Notes under the pieces: generated by a model
What the model saw: only the letters and a program-made list of their open reading frames with translations
What the model was told of the DNA's origin: nothing
The model's database searches: none
Part shown: positions 1-6,830 of the stretch, one piece after another
Layout: each line of letters starts with the position of its first letter
How positions within the stretch are numbered: the stretch's first letter is position 1
Virus record (IMG/VR): IMGVR_UViG_3300010885_006092
Coordinates: 1 to 21,325 of that record
DNA from: a virus
Direction: 5' to 3' (one strand)
DNA length: 21,325 nt
Translations under genes and position numbers: made by a program

Positions 1-654
1 AATGAAACAAAATCGGAATTTCCGAATGAATGGTGGGTAATATCAGATGATGATGAATTTCATGTCTATTCTAAACCTTTGCGAACTATAATTTCAGAAT
101 GTGATGAAAATGGTTGGCAGATAGTAAGAGGTGGATTCATAGATAGAGTGGGAGAAGATGGTTCATTTCCGACAATACATCCCAATATAAATATATTTCA
201 GCAATTCCCACAAGCCGGTTTCTTCAGATATCCAATGAGTAATGCGTGTCCTAATAAGATATGTATAGTAAAAGGTTGGATTGAAATAACAAATGGACAG
301 CACTATGCTAAATTAGATGGACATACAACTTGGAGATGGCAGGGGTGGAATCATCCGTTGATTGCACCGATTACCGAATACAATGTGCAAGTTCATCATT
401 TTAAGTGGGATAGCACTTGTATAGAACGAATTAAGTTAGTAGCTGATATCAAACAACCATACTCATTCTCAGATGAATACAAGACAATGTATTTAAGATT
501 AAAACGTACTGAATTCAAAATTGATATTTCAGAACCTGAATTTATGTTTGAGAGTATTCCGGCATTGCCAACATACGATTATTATACAAAATTACCAAAT
601 CAAAATTATTATTCACAATGGAATGAATTATTTAGAAAAATAGTTTCCATTTAA
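1..654 (+). CDS. Probable glycosyltransferase, 3' part (truncated by window start)
   Basis: The frame is open from base 1 to the TAA at 652-654, so the gene starts upstream of the window; 217 residues are visible. The TTG at 79 is an internal leucine, not the start. Residues 11-20 read WWVISDDDEF, an acid-rich motif like the metal-binding DxD(E) of GT-A fold glycosyltransferases (GT2/GT92-type). It is followed by a basic, aromatic-rich segment (IVRGGFIDR, then many Trp, His and Tyr). That fits transfer of a nucleotide-activated sugar, but the N-terminal nucleotide-binding half is missing here. It precedes other glycosyltransferase-like genes on the same strand, so a role in phage or host glycan modification is likely. 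The exact family is uncertain. Confidence 0.55.
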   Translation, partial: NETKSEFPNEWWVISDDDEFHVYSKPLRTIISECDENGWQIVRGGFIDRVGEDGSFPTIHPNINIFQQFPQAGFFRYPMSNACPNKICIVKGWIEITNGQHYAKLDGHTTWRWQGWNHPLIAPITEYNVQVHHFKWDSTCIERIKLVADIKQPYSFSDEYKTMYLRLKRTEFKIDISEPEFMFESIPALPTYDYYTKLPNQNYYSQWNELFRKIVSI

Positions 655-704
655 TTTGTTTTTTACAAAAAAAAGTTGTAACTTCATATCTTAATATAAA
701 TAGT

Positions 705-920
705 ATGCAAGACAAGACACAAGAGCAGTTGACACAATATCAACAAGAAATTCTATTAATAGAACAAAGAAAAGCAAAAGCATTAGAAAAGATAGCTAAT
801 TCAGTAGACGCATTTACTATTTGGTTTGAAGAAATTGATAAAGATGAATGGAGTCAAAGAATACAGCATTATCTTTATGAGTTTTGGAAAATGCAAAATG
901 AAAAGACTGAAAGTAAATAA
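705..920 (+). CDS. Small helical hypothetical protein (71 aa)
   Basis: I do not recognise this gene. The protein is 71 residues, highly charged and glutamine-rich. Residues 1-33 have a heptad-like pattern (QEQLTQYQQEILLIEQRKAK) that suggests a coiled coil. The C-terminal half is rich in Trp, Phe and Tyr (IWFEEIDKDEW). The ATG at 705 follows an AT-rich 50-base gap and has no Shine-Dalgarno sequence. The stop lies three bases before the next gene, a galactosyltransferase-like enzyme, so the two are probably co-transcribed. No signal peptide or membrane segment is visible. Confidence 0.6.
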   Translation: MQDKTQEQLTQYQQEILLIEQRKAKALEKIANSVDAFTIWFEEIDKDEWSQRIQHYLYEFWKMQNEKTESK

Positions 921-923
921 TAC

Positions 924-2342
924 ATGCATAAGTTAGGTGTAATAGTTCCATACAGAGATAGATTTGAACAACTACTCATTTTCAAAAATACAATCAGTTA
1001 TCATTTAAATAAAAGTGGTATTGATTTTGAATTGATTGTAGTTGAACAAGATGGAGCAAAAACATTTAATAGAGGTAAGTTACTGAATGTAGGATTTCAC
1101 TACGCAAAAAAGTTAGGGTGTGATTATGTAGTATTTCACGATGTAGATATGCTACCAATCGATGTAGACTATTCATACTCACCACACCCAATCCATCTCG
1201 CTTCAAATTTCAAATCTCCTATTGGTTTTCAACGAATTGTATTTGACGAATACTTTGGTGGTGTTACAATTTTCCCAACCGATGATTTCGAAAAAATAAA
1301 TGGATATTCTAATGAGTATTGGGGTTGGGGATATGAAGATAATGATTTATTATTCAGATGTCAAAAATACGGATTAGATTTAAATCAACTCAAAACAAAG
1401 ATATTAGGTAGTAATACTTCTGCATTAAAATTCAATGGAATTAACGCATATGTTAAATCTAAGAATACAATAGATACCGATTCCAACCACACTATATTTG
1501 TATCATTCTCGCCTGAGTATATTCATTGCGATGTGAATAAATACGATGATACATTTTCCATATTTACTATTCCGGGTTTAGATTTATCAATAAACTATAA
1601 TTCATATTCTCGTTATAATTTTGAAATATACGATGAAGATGAAAATATTATTTATATTAATTCGGATATAAAACCAAACTACAAAACAAATATATGTGTA
1701 ACAATTGATACTGATAATAAAAACATAAAGATGTATCAAGATGGTAATCTAATTGGTTTTAAAGAATACACCGTCCCATTATACAATTACAGAAGACAAT
1801 CGAAATTATATTTTGGAGTTGGTAATCCAACTAGAATAGAAAATCCAAAATTCTTTGATGGATTAATTAATTCAGTAGCAATATATTCGGATGTATTGAA
1901 TGAAGATGAAGTTAAGGAAATAAGTAATAATAAATACTTTGGATTAACGCATGATTTTGGTAAATACGAATCATCGGATAAATTAAAATTATATTATGAT
2001 GCTAAGTTTATAAAATCATATAAGTTGATGGATTTATCTGGCAATGGTAACGATGGGCAGATATATAATTGTGAGATTGTTCCATATGAAATGGATGAGT
2101 ATAAAATAGTATCAATTCCATATCGTAGAGAGTGTATGTTTGAGTTATTGGAACATGCCGAGAACGGATATGTAAACGGAGCTTGGAAAGATATAACAAC
2201 TCGATATAATCAGTTAAGATATTATAACGAAGTAAATAGAGGATATGTTAATACAAAGGAAGATGGGTTATCTAATTTAAAATTCAAAGAGCATAGCAAT
2301 ATATCTGTGAATACTCAATCACATATAATAGTAGGAATATGA
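924..2342 (+). CDS. GT7 (beta-1,4-galactosyltransferase-like) enzyme with nested LamG domain
   Basis: The 472-residue protein opens with a galactosyltransferase family 7 core. The signatures are VPYRDRFEQL (8-17), FNRGKLLNVGF (48-58), the metal-binding DVDM (73-76) and WGWGYEDNDL (133-142), the hallmark acceptor and donor loop of beta-4-galactosyltransferases. These enzymes move a hexose from a UDP-sugar to a sugar acceptor. Residues about 160-388 form a LamG/concanavalin-like module (ALKFNGINAYV near 167; a LNEDEVKEI strand near 325). The GT7 fold then appears to resume: RR at 400-401, His411 and DGLSNL (447-452), which match the C-terminal part of animal beta-4-GalTs. The lectin domain therefore seems inserted inside the catalytic fold. 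The gene overlaps the next one by four bases (ATGA), and that gene has the same architecture. Sugar donor and acceptor cannot be read from the sequence. Confidence 0.8.
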   Translation: MHKLGVIVPYRDRFEQLLIFKNTISYHLNKSGIDFELIVVEQDGAKTFNRGKLLNVGFHYAKKLGCDYVVFHDVDMLPIDVDYSYSPHPIHLASNFKSPIGFQRIVFDEYFGGVTIFPTDDFEKINGYSNEYWGWGYEDNDLLFRCQKYGLDLNQLKTKILGSNTSALKFNGINAYVKSKNTIDTDSNHTIFVSFSPEYIHCDVNKYDDTFSIFTIPGLDLSINYNSYSRYNFEIYDEDENIIYINSDIKPNYKTNICVTIDTDNKNIKMYQDGNLIGFKEYTVPLYNYRRQSKLYFGVGNPTRIENPKFFDGLINSVAIYSDVLNEDEVKEISNNKYFGLTHDFGKYESSDKLKLYYDAKFIKSYKLMDLSGNGNDGQIYNCEIVPYEMDEYKIVSIPYRRECMFELLEHAENGYVNGAWKDITTRYNQLRYYNEVNRGYVNTKEDGLSNLKFKEHSNISVNTQSHIIVGI

Positions 2343-3802
2343 AGCATAAATTAGGAGTATGTGTTCCGTATCGGAATAGAGAAGAACATATGAATATATT
2401 CGTACCAACTATAAGTGAGTTTCTTACAAAAGCTGGAATAGAACATACGATATATTTGGCACATCAATGTGATGATAAGTTATTCAATAGAGGACTTATG
2501 AAAAACATTGCAGCAAAGTATGCATTCGAAGATGGGTGTGATTATGTAGTTTGGCATGATATCGATATGGTTCCAGAAAACGATACTTGCGATTATTCAT
2601 ATCCCACAGATTACCCACAACATATAGCAGTTAGTATTTCCCAATCCGATTATTGTCTTAAATACGAAGAATACTTTGGTGGAGCAGTATTGTTTACCAA
2701 AGAGCAAGTATATGCAACCAATGGTTATTCAAATGATTATTGGGATTGGGGTATGGAAGATGATGACCTATTTTGGAGATGTGCAAAAGAAGGAATGTTA
2801 AACCGAACTACTTTGGATTATACTAAACGAAAGTTGGTTGGAACATTTGATGGAAAGCAATCCAATATAACAATCCCAATCCGACATACGAATATATTAA
2901 ATAAATCACATACGGTTTCGGTATTAGTAAAAGCTGACCAACAAATTGAAAAAGTTCCTATTTGGTTAATCGGAGATACCAATCGTAGATTTGTAGAGTA
3001 CCCGATATTCAGAAAACCTGGGTATGATTGGGGATTATCATTTAATAATAGTAGAGCATATACTGCTATGTTATGGAGTTCTAATAAAGAACACATATAC
3101 CAATGGATTAAACGATATGAGAATGAGTGGACTTGGGTAACGATGGTAGTTGATACTGATACGAACAAAATGCACTTTTACCTTAATGGTAGAGAGAGTA
3201 GTGCAAGAAATGGAACTGGAACACACTCACCCGTTGATTTAATGAGTTCTTTAAAGAGGTATGGAACTGAAGATTTCTGTGTAGGTTACACACCCAGCAC
3301 ACCACCATTTGAGCCAAACGCATACTTCAAAGGACAGATATCAGATTTGAAATTATGGAATAGAGCATTAACGGAAGATGAGGTTAGTAAATTACATACC
3401 GATACGATATCCGATAATTTAATCATGCATTATGATTTTGAAAAGGTAGATAGAAACACCAATGAACTGATAAACTTGCAAGGCGATAATAATGGAAAGT
3501 TGAATAAAGTTATATTTAAAACAGAGGATATATCAATACCATTCGTATCATTACCATACAGACGAGATGGTAGGTTTAAATGTTTACCACACGAAACTGA
3601 AGGGTTAATAACGGTAGGTGGAATTGATAAGTGGGCAAAAGGAGAAACTACTGCAAGAAATGAAAGAAGATATATCTTAGAAATGCAGCAGGGAAAGATA
3701 GATTACAAACGAGATGGAATGTCCAACTTAGATACAAAGTATACATTAGTAGGTATACAAACAATTTTTAACAATCACAAAATGATAAACGTTACGGTAT
3801 GA
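2339..3802 (+). CDS. Second GT7 (beta-1,4-galactosyltransferase-like) enzyme with nested LamG domain
   Basis: This 487-residue paralogue of the preceding gene keeps the same order of parts. It has VPYRNREEH (9-17), FNRGLMKNI (49-57), DIDM (74-77) and WDWGMEDDDL (135-144). A LamG-like module spans about 165-390 with the typical LKLWNRALTEDEVSKLH element (337-353). The resumed GT7 C-terminus shows RRDGRF (408-413), His418, an N/R pair near 441-443 and DGMSNL (459-464). Trp136 replaced by Asp in the WxWG loop (WDWG instead of WGWG) may alter specificity. The sequences have diverged strongly, so this is an old duplication or two independent acquisitions of one architecture. Both ends overlap neighbours by ATGA, so translation is probably coupled. 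Confidence 0.8.
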   Translation: MKHKLGVCVPYRNREEHMNIFVPTISEFLTKAGIEHTIYLAHQCDDKLFNRGLMKNIAAKYAFEDGCDYVVWHDIDMVPENDTCDYSYPTDYPQHIAVSISQSDYCLKYEEYFGGAVLFTKEQVYATNGYSNDYWDWGMEDDDLFWRCAKEGMLNRTTLDYTKRKLVGTFDGKQSNITIPIRHTNILNKSHTVSVLVKADQQIEKVPIWLIGDTNRRFVEYPIFRKPGYDWGLSFNNSRAYTAMLWSSNKEHIYQWIKRYENEWTWVTMVVDTDTNKMHFYLNGRESSARNGTGTHSPVDLMSSLKRYGTEDFCVGYTPSTPPFEPNAYFKGQISDLKLWNRALTEDEVSKLHTDTISDNLIMHYDFEKVDRNTNELINLQGDNNGKLNKVIFKTEDISIPFVSLPYRRDGRFKCLPHETEGLITVGGIDKWAKGETTARNERRYILEMQQGKIDYKRDGMSNLDTKYTLVGIQTIFNNHKMINVTV

Positions 3803-5199
3803 CACACAACGAAGTAAAAACGGAATTAGATAAAGTCGGTTGTGGATTTTGTTTAGCAAAATGGACACAAGTAACATTAGAATTACAGAGTGGTCATAAC
3901 CATTCCTGCCACCACCCCGGAACACATAAGATATCTAAAACAGAAATAGCCAGAAACCCATCAGCTCTACATAATACCCAATTTAAAAAACTTCGTAGGA
4001 AAGAAATGCTGGAAGGTATTAGACCGGCAGAATGTGGGTATTGCTGGAATGTTGAAGATAATTCAAAACAATTTTCAGATAGGATATTTAAATCGCATGA
4101 ACCATGGTCACTACCATACAAAGATGAGATAATCAATTCAGATTGGAGAGCAGATTTTAATCCTAAATATGTAGAGGTTTCATTTAGTAGCACTTGTAAT
4201 TTTAAGTGTTCATATTGTGGGCCAGCATATAGTACAACTTGGATGGAAGAGATTGAAGAGTATGGTGGGTATCCTACTATGGACAACTTTAATTCAGTTG
4301 AATGGATGAAGCGTGAAGATAAGATGCCGATTCCGAATAGAGAAAAGAATGTATATGTAGAAGCTTTTTGGAAATGGTGGCCTGAATTGTATAGAGATTT
4401 ACATACATTCAGAATTACAGGTGGTGAACCATTGTTGAGTAAAGATATGTGGGGAGTATTAGATTATATTATCAATGAACCAAATCCAAATAAAGAATTA
4501 CATTTAGCAATTAATTCCAACCTAGGAGTACCTGATGAATTGATTGATAAATTAATTACAAAAATAAATAAAATAGAAGATGAAAATAGAGTAAAAGATT
4601 TTGTAATATATACATCTGTTGATGGTTGGGGTGAGAAAGCAGAATATGGTAGACATGGTATGATATTTAATAAATTTTGGGATAATATAAATAAATTATT
4701 ATTAAAATGCCCAACCGTAACAGTTGGTATAATGAGTACATACAATGCATTATCAGTATCAAGCTATCATAAATTGATAGATGGTGCTAATTGTTTAAAA
4801 ATGGAATATGCTTCAAATGATAGGGCATGGGTAACGCCTATAACATTGGATGCATCATTTTTAAGACACCCATTGCACCAAACAGTTCAAATTCTTCCGT
4901 ATGATTTTTCGAAAATAATAAAATCCCATTCAGAAAGAGAAAATGAACTAAAAGAAGTATTTCATAAAAATATAAATGCAAATGGAGTTAGTTTTGGATT
5001 CTCCGATGTTGAAATTTCCAAAATGGAAAGAATCTACGATTGGATGATATCTCCACAGGATGAAGAACAGCAATTAAAAAATAGATATAATTTTTATAAA
5101 TATTTTACAGAGCACGATAGACGTAGAGGAACTAATTTTTGTAAAACATTTCCAGAGTTAGAAGAATTCTACAATATGTGTAAAAATATAAAAATATAA
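3799..5199 (+). CDS. Twitch-type radical SAM protein
   Basis: The 466-residue protein has the radical SAM cluster motif CNFKCSYC (Cys133, Cys137, Cys140), which binds a 4Fe-4S cluster and S-adenosylmethionine, followed by the GGEP motif (208-211). Extra cysteines before the core (Cys15, Cys18, Cys37, Cys79, Cys82) and the N-terminal KWTQVTLELQSG segment fit the twitch-domain radical SAM family, where such cysteines may hold a second cluster. Proteins of this family are common in marine T4-like phages; their substrates are not established. It overlaps the upstream GT7 gene by ATGA and sits within a sugar cluster, so modification of a sugar or glycosylated protein is a reasonable inference only. 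Confidence 0.85.
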   Translation: MTHNEVKTELDKVGCGFCLAKWTQVTLELQSGHNHSCHHPGTHKISKTEIARNPSALHNTQFKKLRRKEMLEGIRPAECGYCWNVEDNSKQFSDRIFKSHEPWSLPYKDEIINSDWRADFNPKYVEVSFSSTCNFKCSYCGPAYSTTWMEEIEEYGGYPTMDNFNSVEWMKREDKMPIPNREKNVYVEAFWKWWPELYRDLHTFRITGGEPLLSKDMWGVLDYIINEPNPNKELHLAINSNLGVPDELIDKLITKINKIEDENRVKDFVIYTSVDGWGEKAEYGRHGMIFNKFWDNINKLLLKCPTVTVGIMSTYNALSVSSYHKLIDGANCLKMEYASNDRAWVTPITLDASFLRHPLHQTVQILPYDFSKIIKSHSERENELKEVFHKNINANGVSFGFSDVEISKMERIYDWMISPQDEEQQLKNRYNFYKYFTEHDRRRGTNFCKTFPELEEFYNMCKNIKI

Positions 5200-5202
5200 T
5201 AA

Positions 5203-5886
5203 ATGCACTTCCATATTGTATACCAAGGAAACCCAGAAAAATGGCAAAATAGTAATTTGTTAAAATGGTTAAATATAAATAACCATTCATTTTGGTTGAC
5301 ACATATAATAACCGAAAGTGGCATAGTAATACCAATCGCATCGGAAGTTTTGGTAGTTCGTAAGATATGGGATAACGATTTGTTAATAACAATCGATACA
5401 GATGATAGACTAACAATTATTAATACAGCTAAACCATACAAATCTTTATTGGGAGGACATGTAATCCCAACTGATGAAATAAATATTGATTTTGACTTAT
5501 TTAAACCATTTAAGCAGATGACGTATTCTATGAATAATGCAAGTTCGACTAGATTTTATAGAGAAACGGATACTGATGAGAAATATACTGCTGTTATATA
5601 TTGGAATTCTACATATGGTGATGAAATTGATATAATAAAAAATGATTTAGATTGTTTAAGACGTAATGAGGTTCGGTGTAATAATATACAACAACAATTT
5701 GATTATCATTTCTTTATAACTCGAATGCATAATTTTGACAGAATTGCACTTTTGTGGAAAAATAAACCAATTGGCGAAATTGAATTAGTTAAATTAGCAA
5801 CTATGTTTTTTAAAGATTTTAATATGAATAAAGTTGTATGGGGAACTTGGCTTAGAAAATTAAACTTAGAAGTATTTAGTTTATGA
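5203..5886 (+). CDS. Hypothetical protein in glycan cluster (227 aa)
   Basis: I do not recognise this 227-residue protein. It is mixed alpha/beta with many aromatic residues, no signal peptide and no membrane helix. It starts with MHFHIVYQGNPEKW and has a central acidic stretch (TIDTDDRLTI, ETDTDEKY). The ATG at 5203 comes three bases after the radical SAM stop, and its own stop overlaps the next gene by ATGA, so it is translated as part of this operon. Its position between a radical SAM enzyme and a glycosyltransferase-like protein suggests an accessory role in the same pathway. Confidence 0.65.
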   Translation: MHFHIVYQGNPEKWQNSNLLKWLNINNHSFWLTHIITESGIVIPIASEVLVVRKIWDNDLLITIDTDDRLTIINTAKPYKSLLGGHVIPTDEINIDFDLFKPFKQMTYSMNNASSTRFYRETDTDEKYTAVIYWNSTYGDEIDIIKNDLDCLRRNEVRCNNIQQQFDYHFFITRMHNFDRIALLWKNKPIGEIELVKLATMFFKDFNMNKVVWGTWLRKLNLEVFSL

Positions 5887-6749
5887 GAGAGTTTAGAATA
5901 GCCGTATGTATGTTCGGCCAAATCAGAACTGGTTTATATTGTGCAGAATATATAAAAAGCGGGTATGATATGGATGGGCAGATACGTGATGTTAATTTTG
6001 AAGGTATTGGATTGACTTCCGTTAAAATTAAAGTTGATTATTTTTGTCACACCAAGAACTATAATACACCTGGGCACATTTGTGGTAAAATATATAATAA
6101 CGTAACAAACGTATCCGATGAAGATACAGATTCTATATTAAATGTATACAATCCAATAAGTTATAAAATATCCGACTACGAATCTGAATCTAAAATAATT
6201 GGGTGGAATATGGCATTCTTCAATAGTTTAGTTTCATCTATTAATTTAAAAAATCAATATGAATTAGAAACCGGAATCCGATACGATATGTGTTTCTGCC
6301 AACGATATGATATCGTTATGAAGCCAGCAAGTCCGATTAATATATTATTTAAAAAACATATGATACGGGATAACTGTATATATACAAACGCAATTGTAAG
6401 AATGATGCGTGAAGATAATTGCTTAGGTATTATGGATTTTTGGTTTGGTGGTGATAGTTTTTCGGTAGATTTAATGTCTGCAAGTTTAGTAAGATATATA
6501 TCCGATTTAAAACGAATACATTCAGATTTTAATGAATTACCATTTGGCATAGGACCAAATATATTATTATATAACGCAATCATAGAGAATAATATATTAC
6601 CATTGCAATTTCCAGAATCATTAATGGTTACACCTGTAAGAGAAAATTCGGATTTGTCTTTATCAATTGCAGATAATGTTCAATATTTCAATGATTTTTT
6701 TGTAAATAACCATCCAGGAATAAAACCAACCAAAAATAAGTTAATTTAA
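5883..6749 (+). CDS. Putative glycosyltransferase-like protein (288 aa)
   Basis: Residues 5-17 read RIAVCMFGQIRTG, the opening strand-loop seen in a broad group of phage and bacterial glycosyltransferase-like proteins (consensus like RIALcFyGQpRtg). Further elements support this: VDYFCHTK (about 52-59), the YDMCFCQRYDIV segment (about 134-145) resembling the F/YDxxxxxRxD motif, and DFWFGGDSFSVD near 186. The match is by pattern only, with no classical DxD pair that I can assign with certainty. It ends the first gene cluster and is followed by an 81-base gap. Confidence 0.5.
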   Translation: MREFRIAVCMFGQIRTGLYCAEYIKSGYDMDGQIRDVNFEGIGLTSVKIKVDYFCHTKNYNTPGHICGKIYNNVTNVSDEDTDSILNVYNPISYKISDYESESKIIGWNMAFFNSLVSSINLKNQYELETGIRYDMCFCQRYDIVMKPASPINILFKKHMIRDNCIYTNAIVRMMREDNCLGIMDFWFGGDSFSVDLMSASLVRYISDLKRIHSDFNELPFGIGPNILLYNAIIENNILPLQFPESLMVTPVRENSDLSLSIADNVQYFNDFFVNNHPGIKPTKNKLI

Positions 6750-6810
6750 TCTTAAATGAGTTTTAGATACAACAATTTGTACAATCTATAAGAAAAGATT
6801 ATTTTAGAAT

Positions 6811-6818
6811 ATTTATAT
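6811..6818 (+). promoter_or_regulatory. Candidate late-promoter-like motif ATTTATAT
   Basis: The octamer ATTTATAT lies 12 bases before the ATG of the polyprotein gene, inside an 81-base gap (6750-6830). It is preceded by TTAGAATA at 6804-6811. Similar octamers sit in four other gaps of this window (10980, 12211, 15996, 18323). It resembles the T4 late promoter box TATAAATA in composition, but the genome is so AT-rich that chance is possible, and a copy also occurs inside the portal gene near 17103. Confidence 0.3.
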
Positions 6819-6830
6819 ATAAAACTATAA

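Noticed and set aside
79-81. TTG start for the first gene
   Set aside because: The frame is open to base 1 and includes a glycosyltransferase-like acidic motif upstream, so the gene continues beyond the window edge.
655-680. T-run and A-run after the first gene as a terminator hairpin
   Set aside because: The possible stem is four weak pairs around a T loop with no GC core, which is not convincing.
695-702. Exact T4 late promoter box TATAAATA
   Set aside because: It ends two bases before the ATG at 705. A T4-type start about six bases downstream would fall inside the gene, so it would not give a translatable message.
2818-4286. Minus-strand open frames of 116 and 130 codons
   Set aside because: They lie wholly against well-supported genes on the + strand, have no recognisable motifs and have compositions typical of antisense shadows.
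6777-6784. Palindrome TTGTACAA in the gap before the polyprotein gene
   Set aside because: A short AT-rich palindrome seen once; it does not recur at other gaps, so no operator can be claimed.
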